Of a stretch of 64,000 nt of DNA, positions 19,813-28,528 are shown piece after piece. Below the pieces are notes generated by a model. That model was not told where the DNA came from, did no database searches, and saw only the letters and a list, made by a program, of their open reading frames with translations. The stretch comes from Variovorax sp. 770b2. GTDB lineage: Bacteria > Pseudomonadota > Gammaproteobacteria > Burkholderiales > Burkholderiaceae_C. The DNA is taken from the NCBI RefSeq assembly GCF_900115685.1, contig NZ_FOXJ01000001.1, positions 2,265,796-2,329,795 on the forward strand, in the 5' to 3' direction. Numbering within the stretch: the first letter of the stretch is position 1; every line of letters starts with the position of its first letter. The position numbers were made by a program, and so were the translations under genes.

Positions 19813-20931
19813 ATGTCAGCGGCTCCCAAGATGCACAATCTCAATGGCATCGACCAAACTGTACTCTCACTCGCAATCGGACCTCTTCCCGTGGCTAGCT
19901 CTGACCAACTCAAGGCGCTCATCAAGTCTCACATCAGTCGCAACGATGGGCAGTTCTTGTCGGTTGCTATGCAAGTAGCTGCGCATGAGGCGAAACTCGG
20001 CCACGTCAAGTTGGCCGAAGAACTGCGAGATTTGATTGACGCGGCTAAGGCGCGTGTCAGTCAAGACCCATCGGGCAAACTGGTTGCAATAGGCAGTGTT
20101 GCCAAGCCGAAGAGTGAGCTGGCCAATCTGCTCACCGTGTCGCATCCGGCGAACCGGTTGGGGGATATGGTTTTGGAGGATGTGGCTTCGACTCAGCTGC
20201 ACCGAGTGATCAAGGAACAGCGACAGCTTGCTCGCATCAAGGAGCATGGGCTCTCGCCTCGCCGGAAGTTGCTGCTCGTGGGACCGCCCGGTACGGGCAA
20301 GACGATGACGGCCGCTGCGCTGGCTGGGGAGTTGGGTATTCCGTTGTTTCTGGTCCGACTGGATTCGCTCATTACGAAGTTCCTGGGCGAGACGGCTGCC
20401 AAGCTTCGGCAGGTCTTCGACGCCGTGACTGATATCCGTGGCGTCTACTTCTTCGACGAGTTTGATGCCATTGGCTCTCAGCGTGGCATGGCAAATGATG
20501 TCGGTGAGATTCGTCGAGTGTTGAACAGCTTCTTGCAGATGATCGAGCAAGATATGTCCAACAGCCTGATCGTCGCGGCGACGAATCACGCTGAAATCTT
20601 GGACTACGCATTGTTCCGTCGGTTTGACGACGTCGTGGAATACCACTTACCGTCGCCCACGCAGGCCGGCGAACTCATTCGGTCGCGTCTTGGCCGCTTT
20701 GCTCCCAAGCCCTTTCGAAAAGAAGCGATTCGTGGGCAAGCCGAAGGGCTAAGCCATGCTGAGATTTGCCGTGCAGTCGATGCGGCTATCAAGGACGCGA
20801 TTCTGCATGACCAAGAGAAGGTGCAACCACGTGAGCTGGGGAAGGCGTTAGAGGAGCGCCGATTAGTCAACGCAAAGCTGGTAAATAACTCGAAGCATTC
20901 GTACAACCATGCCGGATCACACTCACGATAA
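19813..20931 (+). CDS. AAA+ ATPase paired with a subtilase (defence-like)
   Basis: A 372-residue AAA+ ATPase with Walker A GPPGTGKT (157-164), Walker B FFDE (D215, E216), a sensor-1 region (LIVAATNH) and arginine fingers (YALFRRFDD), as in FtsH/proteasome-like single-ring ATPases. The N-terminal 100 residues are helical. The start at 19813 is tentative, with a GTG at 19807 and an ATG at 19831 also possible and no clear ribosome site. It overlaps the subtilisin-like protease by 23 nt. AAA+/S8 protease pairs recur in bacterial genomic islands and are thought to be regulated proteases or anti-phage systems; this role is inference. Confidence 0.87.
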   Translation: MSAAPKMHNLNGIDQTVLSLAIGPLPVASSDQLKALIKSHISRNDGQFLSVAMQVAAHEAKLGHVKLAEELRDLIDAAKARVSQDPSGKLVAIGSVAKPKSELANLLTVSHPANRLGDMVLEDVASTQLHRVIKEQRQLARIKEHGLSPRRKLLLVGPPGTGKTMTAAALAGELGIPLFLVRLDSLITKFLGETAAKLRQVFDAVTDIRGVYFFDEFDAIGSQRGMANDVGEIRRVLNSFLQMIEQDMSNSLIVAATNHAEILDYALFRRFDDVVEYHLPSPTQAGELIRSRLGRFAPKPFRKEAIRGQAEGLSHAEICRAVDAAIKDAILHDQEKVQPRELGKALEERRLVNAKLVNNSKHSYNHAGSHSR

Positions 20932-23449
20932 GCACCCCCACCTTGTTCTTGCGAATACCTCAGCCCCTCAAGCGTTTACGGCACCTGGTGGCGGCGGGTC
21001 AAATGATGATGTTCCTCAACAGAACAGAGTACAACACTCGGCGTCTCTCAGCGCTCAGCTGAACGCACTGAAGCCTGTCGCCCAACATGCGCGTCAGATC
21101 CAGCAGGAGCAGGGGCTGGAAAGTGGGCTGGGGCTACAAGTCCAATTTGTCGGGCAACCCGACGTTGCGCTTGCATTCGAGAGCCTCGGCTCGGAGCTTG
21201 GGAAAGACCCACGCAAGAAGATTGAAGTGCTTAGCGTTCGTACGGAAGGCAACACGACCTACGCCAACGTGTTCGTCCCCGATGGGAAGTTAGCCCATTT
21301 TGAGAAGTACGTAGCGGACTATCTTGCACAGCGTAAGAAGAGCAATGGCCACGCGCTGGACCACCGCGCATTGCTTGACACGATCCTGGCCATCCGGACC
21401 GCTGAGATCCGCGCGCTGTGGACAGACGACCTGGCCCTTCTGCCGCAGGACGCGGCGGAGTCAATTTGGTGGGAGGTTTGGCTCCCCGTTCGCGGCGACC
21501 GACACGCGGTGCTTATGGACTTCCGCAAGCTCGCAGCTCTGGCTAGTTGTCAGGTCAGCGAGCACCACATCAGCTTCCCGGAACGGTCCATCGTTCTAAT
21601 GTACGGATCTCAGCAACAGTTCGCGACGTCGGTTCTGACGATCAACTGCGTCGCTGAACTTCGCCGCGCAAAGGAAACAGCTGAATTCTTTGATGGCATG
21701 ACGCCAGCTGAACAGCAGGAGTGGTCGGCCGAGACGCTCGCCCGGCTGACCGTCGCGGGGGAGGACGACTCCGTCCCTCGCGTCTGTCTCCTCGATTCTG
21801 GTGTGAATCGAGGGCACCCGTTGCTCTCGCCGTTCATTGCCGCTGCCGACTTGCACGCGGTCCAACCTGCCTGGGGCGTTGACGATACGGCGAATCATGG
21901 AACCGGCCTCGCCGGACTCGTCGCCTTGGGGGACATGACGACGGTCCTGGCATCGGACGGTCCATTGCAGGTGGCACATAGACTGGAATCGGTCAAGCTC
22001 ACGCCGCATCAGGGTGCAAATGCCGGCGATTCACGCCAACACGGCTATCTGTTCGCCGAAGCTGTGGCGCGCCCTGAGGTCGCGGCGCCCGTGCGCCCGC
22101 GCGTGTTCACGTCGGCGGTTACCTCTAGCGATGATCGCGACAAGGGACGGCCGTCGGCCTGGTCTGCTACCGTTGATCGCCTCGCCAGTGACTACGATGG
22201 CAATGGGCAGTTTCCGCGCCTTTTCGTTCTTTGTACCGGCAACACAGAAGACGCTCAGACCTGGGACGCATATCCTGGGGGCTTGGGCACGCGCGGGATT
22301 CGCGATCCCGGTCAAGCGTGGAATGCGTTGACGGTAGGAGCGTATACGGAAAAGGTCAACATCACCGAAGCTGATGCCCAGGGCTATGCTCCTGTTGCTC
22401 AAGAAGGCGGGGTCAGCCCCTACTCCCGTACTTCGAACGGCTGGAATTCGGCGTGGCCGCTGAAGCCCGACGTTGTCTTTGAGGGCGGCAATGCGGGAAG
22501 AAACGCGCTTGGCTCCGTTGGAATCAGAAGCCTCCACCTGTTGACCACGCATAACTCGCCCCAAGAACGCCTCTTTACAACGACCAACGCCACAAGCGCT
22601 GCATCGGCGCTTGGCGCGCGTATGGCCGCGCAGTTGATGGCTGCATATCCCGCACTCCGACCCGAAACTATTCGAGCGCTTATGGTGCACTCAGCAGAGT
22701 GGACAGAGGCAATGCGCGCAGGATATTTGCCAGCCCATGGCATGCCGACCAAGTCCGACTACGTGAACCTGATCCGCCATTGCGGTTGGGGTGTACCGAA
22801 TTTAGACCAAGCACTCTGGAGCGCGGGCAATTCTTTGACCTTGATCGTCGAAGACGAGGTGCAACCATTCGAGAAGGTGAAGAATCGAGGGGTCGTCACC
22901 CGCGACATGAACTTGCATTCGCTGCCTTGGCCGAAGGAACAGCTACTGGCATTGCCGCCAGACACCCGGGTTGAGTTGTGCATTACGTTGTCGTACTTTA
23001 TCGAGCCTAACCCATCTGCACGGGGGACCTCTTCGAAGTTCCACTACCCGTCGCATCGGCTGCGCTTCGATGTGCAACGTTCGCTCGACGCGACGACAGC
23101 GGATTTCGTCGCTCGGATCAACGCTGCAGCGGAGTTGGAAGACGACGGCATCTCTATCGATCCCAAGGACCCGAACTGGATTCTTGGCGACAGGCAGCGG
23201 CATCGTGGTTCGCTGCACAAGGACGTCTGGCGCGGAACCGCTGCCGAGCTTGCAAATCGCGGTTTTGTTGCGGTCTACCCCTCGAAGGGTTGGTGGCGCA
23301 CACGCCCCGCTCTGGAGCGCTACAACCTTCCCGCCCGGTACAGCCTGATTATCTCCATCCGTACGCCTGCAACGGACGTCGACCTCTACACGCCGATCGC
23401 TGACATGGTCGTCGCGCAGGTCAATACGCCCATCGTCATCGATACCTAA
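20909..23449 (+). CDS. S8 (subtilisin-like) serine protease, cytoplasmic
   Basis: An 846-residue protease with the S8 triad in order: Asp296 (LLDSGVNRGHP), His330 (NHGTGLAGLV) and Ser563 (NATSAASALGARMAA). The long N-terminal 290 residues may bind the AAA+ partner. The C-terminal 230 residues form a beta-rich extension. There is no signal peptide, so it acts in the cytoplasm, unlike secreted subtilases. It overlaps the AAA+ gene by 23 nt, implying coupled translation. Codon use is less GC-biased than the flanking chromosome, a sign of transfer. The target proteins are unknown. Confidence 0.88.
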   Translation: MPDHTHDKHPHLVLANTSAPQAFTAPGGGGSNDDVPQQNRVQHSASLSAQLNALKPVAQHARQIQQEQGLESGLGLQVQFVGQPDVALAFESLGSELGKDPRKKIEVLSVRTEGNTTYANVFVPDGKLAHFEKYVADYLAQRKKSNGHALDHRALLDTILAIRTAEIRALWTDDLALLPQDAAESIWWEVWLPVRGDRHAVLMDFRKLAALASCQVSEHHISFPERSIVLMYGSQQQFATSVLTINCVAELRRAKETAEFFDGMTPAEQQEWSAETLARLTVAGEDDSVPRVCLLDSGVNRGHPLLSPFIAAADLHAVQPAWGVDDTANHGTGLAGLVALGDMTTVLASDGPLQVAHRLESVKLTPHQGANAGDSRQHGYLFAEAVARPEVAAPVRPRVFTSAVTSSDDRDKGRPSAWSATVDRLASDYDGNGQFPRLFVLCTGNTEDAQTWDAYPGGLGTRGIRDPGQAWNALTVGAYTEKVNITEADAQGYAPVAQEGGVSPYSRTSNGWNSAWPLKPDVVFEGGNAGRNALGSVGIRSLHLLTTHNSPQERLFTTTNATSAASALGARMAAQLMAAYPALRPETIRALMVHSAEWTEAMRAGYLPAHGMPTKSDYVNLIRHCGWGVPNLDQALWSAGNSLTLIVEDEVQPFEKVKNRGVVTRDMNLHSLPWPKEQLLALPPDTRVELCITLSYFIEPNPSARGTSSKFHYPSHRLRFDVQRSLDATTADFVARINAAAELEDDGISIDPKDPNWILGDRQRHRGSLHKDVWRGTAAELANRGFVAVYPSKGWWRTRPALERYNLPARYSLIISIRTPATDVDLYTPIADMVVAQVNTPIVIDT

Positions 23450-23461
23450 AGACACTGCCGC

Positions 23462-23692
23462 GTGTCACGTGCTCACGCTCCGCAGGCAACGGCCTTAAAC
23501 CCACTTCGCGAACTGCTGCGCTACAGCAGGGCTTTCCAGAATGATGGCGGCGCAGCTGTGCACTACGAGCCCAGAGGCGAGCATTATGCCGAATGGTCTA
23601 TTGTGGAGACTGAGGGTTTAGAACCCAATGCGATGGCGAGCGACAGCTACTACGCCAGCGATCAAATACTGCGCGTTAATTCAAGCGTGTGA
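23462..23692 (+). CDS. Possible small hypothetical protein (76 aa, GTG start)
   Basis: An open frame 12 nt after the protease stop, starting at GTG 23462, with no clear ribosome site and no recognised domain. It is kept only because of its position in the same direction between the protease and the secreted proteins. It may be a remnant. Confidence 0.25.
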   Translation: MSRAHAPQATALNPLRELLRYSRAFQNDGGAAVHYEPRGEHYAEWSIVETEGLEPNAMASDSYYASDQILRVNSSV

Positions 23693-23741
23693 TCGCAAGA
23701 CTGCGCGAAGTTCTGTCAAGACTGCACAGCAAAGGACGTCG

Positions 23742-24323
23742 ATGCGAAGAGGAATCGTGACCGCCGCTGCGCTAAACGCGATCCTTCTGCCACCCTGGGT
23801 GCATGCGGGGCCGCATAAGCACCTTGACCTTCGCACGATGTCCGACATGTCCGACGGCCAGCACACTCTCTCGTTCTGTGCACGTCCCTCGCCTCAAGGG
23901 GATATCCCCGGTCATGCATTCGTCGTATTCGCTCACAAGCCTCCAAAAGAGCAGCGCAAGGTTCTAGCGGTCGGATTTACGACTTCGAGCGGCGTGGCGC
24001 AGGCTGCCCTTAGCTACAAAGGTTGGCTCACCAAAGCAGGCGGGTACCTAGGCGAGGAACGTTACACAAGCATTAATGAACAATGCCTCGTGGTAGACGT
24101 TGACAAAAAGGTGTTCGATAACGCTTACGCCCTAGTGAACCCATTCGCATCGGTGCCGGGACTTCAGCAACTTCGATGGACTGCTGCATACACCTTGGCG
24201 CAGAACGACTGCATGACTTTTATTAGTGACGTGGCTCGCAAAGTTAATCCGCTGAAGGTGCCGATTCGGGGTGAAACAGAACTGCCATTGCCTTACTTGC
24301 GGCGTTTGATCGACGCGAACTGA
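23742..24323 (+). CDS. Secreted protein with permuted NlpC/P60-like signature
   Basis: A 193-residue protein with a signal peptide (MRRGIVTAAALNAILLPPWVHAG). Downstream, PGHAFVVFAH holds a histidine after a strand and NDCMTFISDVARKV holds a cysteine at the start of a helix. This His-then-Cys order resembles circularly permuted NlpC/P60 (YiiX/LRAT-like) thiol enzymes, which act on lipids or peptidoglycan. It is a by-eye match only. The start at 23742 has AAGGA upstream. The next gene also encodes a secreted protein, so the two may work together outside the cytoplasm. Link to the AAA+/protease pair is by location only. Confidence 0.55.
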   Translation: MRRGIVTAAALNAILLPPWVHAGPHKHLDLRTMSDMSDGQHTLSFCARPSPQGDIPGHAFVVFAHKPPKEQRKVLAVGFTTSSGVAQAALSYKGWLTKAGGYLGEERYTSINEQCLVVDVDKKVFDNAYALVNPFASVPGLQQLRWTAAYTLAQNDCMTFISDVARKVNPLKVPIRGETELPLPYLRRLIDAN

Positions 24324-24344
24324 AATCACGAAGAAGGAGCCAAC

Positions 24345-24977
24345 ATGCTGTCCCTGGCGCGCGCCCTTGTTGCACTGTTGCTGCCTCTGGTTTGTGGCGA
24401 GTCCTTCGCAGCAAGGATTTGGGCCGAAACGAAGCTTGCCTCAGCCACGCAGAGTATCGATATCAAAAGGCAACGCACTTTGATCGGAACATACTACCTT
24501 GCCGTGACGGGGCCGGACAACGTGAAGAAGGAGTTGGAGCGCTACGCCAAAACGTGTGTCACTACTTCTTTAGGCAGTGGGACACTTGCATACCACGCCA
24601 ATCCGTCCCCAGAACCAGCCACAAAACTAGCATCCGCGGTAGCTGCCTTCAAGGTAGCCCTTAAAGCGTGCGCAGCGGCAAAGCCCGCCTTTGAGGCTTT
24701 AGCCGGAAAATTTGAACTGGGGCTTAAACATCGGAGCAAGTGGAAAAAGGGTATCCAAATCAAAGGGAACATAGAGAACCCGATGGCGCCGAAATATCGT
24801 GAGCTAAGCAAATATTTGAAAGACAGGGCCGGAATCGGTGGAGATGGCGGAAAACTGCTCGACAAAACAATTGGAATGTTTATTGATGGGCCTAAAGTTA
24901 ACCTTAGACTGCCCCCTGTGAAAGTACCCTCCCCTAAGAAAGCCGGGAAATACGTAAGGGATCGACTTGGTCTCTAA
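24345..24977 (+). CDS. Secreted hypothetical protein (210 aa)
   Basis: I do not recognise this family. It starts with a signal peptide (MLSLARALVALLLPLVCGESFAA), then a lysine- and alanine-rich mostly helical body with two separated cysteines near residues 71 and 106. The tail is basic and proline-rich (LPPVKVPSPKKAGKYV). A strong AAGAAGGAG ribosome site precedes the ATG by 6 nt. It lies 21 nt after the permuted NlpC/P60-like gene, so they form an operon. Codon use is AT-richer than the chromosome background. A partner or immunity role is possible but unsupported. Confidence 0.6.
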   Translation: MLSLARALVALLLPLVCGESFAARIWAETKLASATQSIDIKRQRTLIGTYYLAVTGPDNVKKELERYAKTCVTTSLGSGTLAYHANPSPEPATKLASAVAAFKVALKACAAAKPAFEALAGKFELGLKHRSKWKKGIQIKGNIENPMAPKYRELSKYLKDRAGIGGDGGKLLDKTIGMFIDGPKVNLRLPPVKVPSPKKAGKYVRDRLGL

Positions 24978-25130
24978 GGCGAGTACAAAGCGGCCGCTCG
25001 CAACGTACGTTCCAACGTCAGCTTTGCAACACCAAGCTGCCTCTGACCTGCACTGCCAGCCTCGCGGAAATAGCTCATCTCGATGATTGACCTGGCGCCG
25101 CACGCCCTTCACCGGCATTGCCGAATGCTC

Positions 25131-25162
25131 GCGCGGCGCTTCGACGAGCTCAGCGTGAACGG
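25131..25162. repeat. Single arm of the REP-like element
   Basis: GCTTCGACGAGCTCAGCGTGAAC resembles one arm of the hairpins at 16186 and 16336 with a few changes. The second arm is missing. Confidence 0.55.
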
Positions 25163-25241
25163 ACTGCGGGTTCATCTTGATCGCAATGGCCGTTCGTGGC
25201 GGAGGTCACGCGGGCTCCAAAAGCCAACACATCCGTGTAGC

Positions 25242-25247
25242 TATACT
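25242..25247 (+). promoter_or_regulatory. Candidate -10 box of the structured leader
   Basis: TATACT is followed 2-3 nt later by GCGCC and the first hairpin. The same order (TACAAT then GCGCC) is seen at 10262. No convincing -35 was found. Confidence 0.4.
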
Positions 25248-25250
25248 GCG

Positions 25251-25345
25251 CCCCGTCACGTCAAAAACAGGCGTGACCGGGATTGGCCTCCCATTGAAAT
25301 CACTGCGACGAAAGCCGCAGTTACCCCGCAGGGACTGCGGCTTTC
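25251..25345 (+). ncRNA. Structured leader with competing hairpins (attenuator-like)
   Basis: CCCGTCACG pairs with CGTGACCGGG (25252-25280, one bulge). ACTGCG (25302-25307) can pair with CGCAGT (25316-25321). The same 25310-25321 segment is also an exact 12 nt complement of 25334-25345, giving a mutually exclusive longer hairpin followed by CTCATT rather than a full T tract. This either/or folding is typical of attenuators and phage immunity leaders. Confidence 0.45.
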
Positions 25346-25366
25346 TCATTCGTGCAACCTTTTTTA

Positions 25367-25443
25367 GGCGGCTCGATGGGCGGGCGCAAGCCCGGCCGGT
25401 TTCACGCAAGTGGTTTCCCGGTAGGCCAACCCGTCGAGCCGCC
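25367..25443 (+). ncRNA. C4/P4-type antisense RNA-like element
   Basis: GGCGGCTCGA (25367-25376) pairs with TCGAGCCGCC (25434-25443) to close a junction that contains CGGGC-GCAA-GCCCG and CAC-GCAA-GTG, both with GNRA loops, and a GGCCGG...GGTAGGCCAACCC core. This layout recalls the C4 immunity RNA of phages P1/P7 and the regulatory leaders of P4-like satellites. GATTGGCCTC occurs both in the upstream leader (25281-25290) and just before the ribosome site (25450-25459). The family call is from memory and needs a covariance-model search. Confidence 0.45.
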
Positions 25444-25502
25444 GCCTCCGATTGGCCTCGGGTGCGGTGGTTTCAGTAAACCGAAACCCTTGGAGGCCAT
25501 AC

Positions 25503-25802
25503 ATGGCTCACGTTCCCCCGTCCCCCGCACCCTTCGACACCCACAGCGCCGCATCGCTCGCGCTTCAGGTCTCCGACAACATCGACAGCCTGCACGACGT
25601 GCGACTCGCCTACGCGTGCATCGAGCAACTCGTCGTTCCGCAGCACGCGAGCGACTCGGAAGATGCCCACCCCATCCGCACCGAACTGAGCGCGCTGATG
25701 CGGCTGGTGAACGAGGAGTTGCAGCGCCGCATCGAGACGGCCGAGGCCACGATGCAGTCGCTGCGTCTGGCGGTGGACAAGGTCAGCGCGGCGCCGTGCT
25801 GA
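25503..25802 (+). CDS. Small protein behind a phage-like leader (99 aa)
   Basis: I do not recognise the family. It is a mostly helical 99-residue protein starting MAHVPPSPAPFDTHSAASLA, with leucine-rich helices over residues 15-95 and no signal peptide. GGAG lies 7 nt before the ATG, and a GGTTT/AAACC hairpin (25469-25482) lies just upstream. In P4-like and P1-like phages the gene in this position is an inhibitor or killer gene controlled by antisense RNA; whether that holds here is unknown. It converges with the kinase/phosphatase gene on the other strand. Confidence 0.62.
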   Translation: MAHVPPSPAPFDTHSAASLALQVSDNIDSLHDVRLAYACIEQLVVPQHASDSEDAHPIRTELSALMRLVNEELQRRIETAEATMQSLRLAVDKVSAAPC

Positions 25803-25856
25803 GGTCTTCGATTGCCGGCTGGGCGCCGCCGCGATCCGCGCACTGAACCCGGGGCC

Positions 25857-27623
25857 TCAACGCCCCAGGACCAGCACCCCGAGCAGCACCGCAGACACGA
25901 TGGCCAGCAACGCCGTGGTCGTCTGCCAGAAACGCACGGGGTGCCGCTCGATCAGCGGTGGCAGGCGTGGGCGAAGAAACGCCTGGCCTGGTGCCCGCAG
26001 GTCGTGCGCGAGTTCAGACACAGCCTCCTGCCGTTTCAGCGGATTCGGATTCAGCGCCTTCTGCAGCACCGCATCGACCCACTCGGGCAGGTCGGGCCGC
26101 AGATGGCGCGCCGGCACATAGCGCAGCCGGCTCACGTCGGCGGGCGACCGCACCCGCGACACATGCAGCCCATACGGCAACTGGCCCGTGAGCATCTGGT
26201 AGACGATCACCGCCATCGAGAACAGATCAGACCGCGCGCTGCCGCCATGGCCGGTGAAGTATTCGGGCGCCGTGTACTGCAGCGTGCCGGTGATCGCGAG
26301 CGGCCTGCCCTCGCCCGCCCCATCGGCGAGCCCCGCCACATGGGTCGTCGCGAGGTCGATGATCCGCACGGTGCCGGTGCGGTCGATCATCACGTTCTCG
26401 GGGCGCACGTCCTGGTGCAGCATCTCCTTGCCGTGCAGCGCCTGCAGCCCGCTCGCGAGCTGCTCGGCGATGCGGCGCACGCTGTCGAGCGACGGCCGGG
26501 GGTTATCGACCATCCATTGCGCGAGCGTCTGGCCATCGACGTATTCCATGGCGACGTACAGATGGCCGCGCGCACGCTCGATCGCGCTGGCCTTCAGCAC
26601 ATGCACGCTGTCGATGCGCCGCGCCACCCACTCCTCGAGCACGAAGCGGTCGAGGTACTCGGGGTCGTCGCGTAAATCGACCGACGGCAGCTTGAGCACC
26701 ACCTGCTGCCCGCTCGCATCGTCCACGGCCAGGTGCACGTGGCTGCGCGAACTCACATGGAGTTCGCGCACGAGCGTGAAGCCTTCGAAGCGCGCGCGGG
26801 GCGCGAGCGGCGGCGCGATGGCGAGGCCCTCGCGCTGCAATGGGAGCGGCGCGGCGTCGGCCGCCGGCAGTTCGTCGATGCGCACGAGCTGCACCGTGCA
26901 GTCGTCGTCGCTGCCGCGGGCCCGCGCGGCCTCCGTGAGCAGCCGCGCGGCGATGTCGAAGTCATCGCCGCAGCGCGCGATCGCATCGTGCACCGCGGCG
27001 ACATCGAGGTGCCCATAGGCGCCGTCGGTGGCCAGCAAGTAGACCTCGCCCACCTCCGCCTCCCAGCAGCGGTAGTCGATCTCCACGTTCGGCCCCGCGC
27101 CCAGCGCGCGCCCGAGGTACGACTCCACCGACGACAGGTGCACGCGGTGGTCTTCGGTGAGCTGCTCCAGCCCGTTCGGATGCAGGCGATGGATGCGCGC
27201 GTCGCCCACGTGCAGCATGTGCACGTCGCGGCCCTTGAAGATGAGCGCGCTGAAGGTGCAGACGTAGCCGCTGTCCTTGTCGAAGCGCGCATCGCTGCGC
27301 ATCGTCTGCGCGTGCAGCCACGAGTTGGTGGCACTCAGCACGCGCTGGGCCGCGCGGCGCACCGACCACGCATCGGAGGTGGCGTAGTAGTCGTCCAGAA
27401 AGCCCCGCACCGCCGCCGCGCTCGCCACCTGGCTCACGCGGCTGGAGCCGATGCCATCGGCGAGCGCGACCGCGATGCCCTTGGACATGCGCAGCGTTCC
27501 CTCGGGGAGCATCGCGCCGTGAAAGTCCTGATTGACCTGGTTGACCTGGTTCGGCGCGCCGGGCTTGGCCAGCGAGTGCTGGCCGAGCGTCACGCGCAGT
27601 GCCTTCTGCGTGGGCATCAGCAT
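25857..27623 (-). CDS. Fused PP2C-type phosphatase and Ser/Thr protein kinase, membrane-anchored
   Basis: A 588-residue two-domain enzyme. Residues 10-250 form a PPM/PP2C phosphatase with metal-binding aspartates in VALADGIGSSR, LHVGDARIHRL, LLATDGAYGH and GSDDDCTVQL. Residues 270-530 form a Ser/Thr kinase with VVLKL lysine, HQDVRPENVMI (HRD-type), IIDLATT (DFG with Gly replaced) and TAPEY; the glycine-rich loop is degenerate. A C-terminal transmembrane helix (FWQTTTALLAIVSAVLLGVL) anchors it. It lies 40 nt after the nitrite channel gene in the nirB operon, so it probably tunes nitrite/nitrate assimilation by phosphorylation. That is inference from position. Confidence 0.9.
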   Translation of the reverse strand: MLMPTQKALRVTLGQHSLAKPGAPNQVNQVNQDFHGAMLPEGTLRMSKGIAVALADGIGSSRVSQVASAAAVRGFLDDYYATSDAWSVRRAAQRVLSATNSWLHAQTMRSDARFDKDSGYVCTFSALIFKGRDVHMLHVGDARIHRLHPNGLEQLTEDHRVHLSSVESYLGRALGAGPNVEIDYRCWEAEVGEVYLLATDGAYGHLDVAAVHDAIARCGDDFDIAARLLTEAARARGSDDDCTVQLVRIDELPAADAAPLPLQREGLAIAPPLAPRARFEGFTLVRELHVSSRSHVHLAVDDASGQQVVLKLPSVDLRDDPEYLDRFVLEEWVARRIDSVHVLKASAIERARGHLYVAMEYVDGQTLAQWMVDNPRPSLDSVRRIAEQLASGLQALHGKEMLHQDVRPENVMIDRTGTVRIIDLATTHVAGLADGAGEGRPLAITGTLQYTAPEYFTGHGGSARSDLFSMAVIVYQMLTGQLPYGLHVSRVRSPADVSRLRYVPARHLRPDLPEWVDAVLQKALNPNPLKRQEAVSELAHDLRAPGQAFLRPRLPPLIERHPVRFWQTTTALLAIVSAVLLGVLVLGR

Positions 27624-27663
27624 CGAAGCGATGCGTGTGCGTGCGAGTGGCCGCGACCGCTGA

Positions 27664-28476
27664 TCAGCTGGTCTTGCGCTTGGGCGCCGTCTTGTAGTGC
27701 GTCGAGTACAGCGTCAGCCCCACGAAGGTCAGGCCGCCGACGAGGTTGCCGATGACGGTGGGAATCTCGTTCCAGATCAGGTAGTCCATCAGCGTGAACT
27801 TGCCGCCCAGCAAGAGGCCGGTGGGAAACAGGAACATGTTGACGATCGAGTGTTCGAAGCCCATGTAGAAGAACACCATCACCGGCATCCACATGCCGAT
27901 GGCCTTGCCCGACACGGTGGTGGACATCATGGCCGCGACCACGCCGGTGGAGACCATCCAGTTGCACATCACGCCGCGGATGAACAGCGTCAGCATGCCG
28001 GCGGCGCCGTGCGCTGCATAGCCCACGGTGCGGCCTTCGCCGATGTGGCCGAGCTTCTCGCCGATGGCGTTGGGCGCCTCGCTGAAACCGAAGGTGAAGA
28101 TGATCGCCATGAACACCGCCACCGTGAGCGCGCCCGCGAAGTTGCCCACGAACACCAGGCTCCAGTTGCGCATGACGCCGCCCCAGGTGGCGCCGGGGCG
28201 CTTGTCGAGCACCGCGAGCGGCGCGAGCGTGAACACGCCCGTCAGCAGGTCGAAGCCCAGCAGGTACAGCATGATGAAGCCGACCGGGAACAGCATCGCG
28301 CCCACCAGCGCATTGCCGGTGTTCACGGTGATGGACACGGCAAAGGCCGCGGCGAGCGCCAGGATGGCGCCGGCCATGTAGGAGCGGATGAGCGTGTCGC
28401 GGGCGGACATCAGCAGCTTGGATTCGCCGGCATCGACCATCTTGGTCACGAACTCGGCGGGGGCTAGATAGGCCAT
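27664..28476 (-). CDS. Formate/nitrite transporter (FNT) family channel
   Basis: A 270-residue inner-membrane protein with six hydrophobic helices and FNT signatures (GALVGAMLFPVGFIM near helix 2 and FFYMGFEHSIVNM near the end of helix 5). FNT proteins pass formate or nitrite as pentamers. Its place after nirBD makes nitrite uptake, or export of excess nitrite, the likely job. The start at 28476 has AAGGA 7 nt upstream. It is 52 nt after nirD. Confidence 0.93.
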   Translation of the reverse strand: MAYLAPAEFVTKMVDAGESKLLMSARDTLIRSYMAGAILALAAAFAVSITVNTGNALVGAMLFPVGFIMLYLLGFDLLTGVFTLAPLAVLDKRPGATWGGVMRNWSLVFVGNFAGALTVAVFMAIIFTFGFSEAPNAIGEKLGHIGEGRTVGYAAHGAAGMLTLFIRGVMCNWMVSTGVVAAMMSTTVSGKAIGMWMPVMVFFYMGFEHSIVNMFLFPTGLLLGGKFTLMDYLIWNEIPTVIGNLVGGLTFVGLTLYSTHYKTAPKRKTS

Positions 28477-28528
28477 CGGGATTCCTTGAGAAAGCAGAGA
28501 AAAGATTGAAGCGTCGAAGGTGCGCGGC

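Larger units (their letters stand above)
24978..25502. other. Leader region with phage-type structured RNA, no protein gene
   Basis: The first half (24978-25200) holds only a degenerate single arm of the chromosome's REP-like sequence (25131-25162). The second half carries a promoter-like box and a series of hairpins leading to the small gene at 25503, described separately. Confidence 0.5.
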
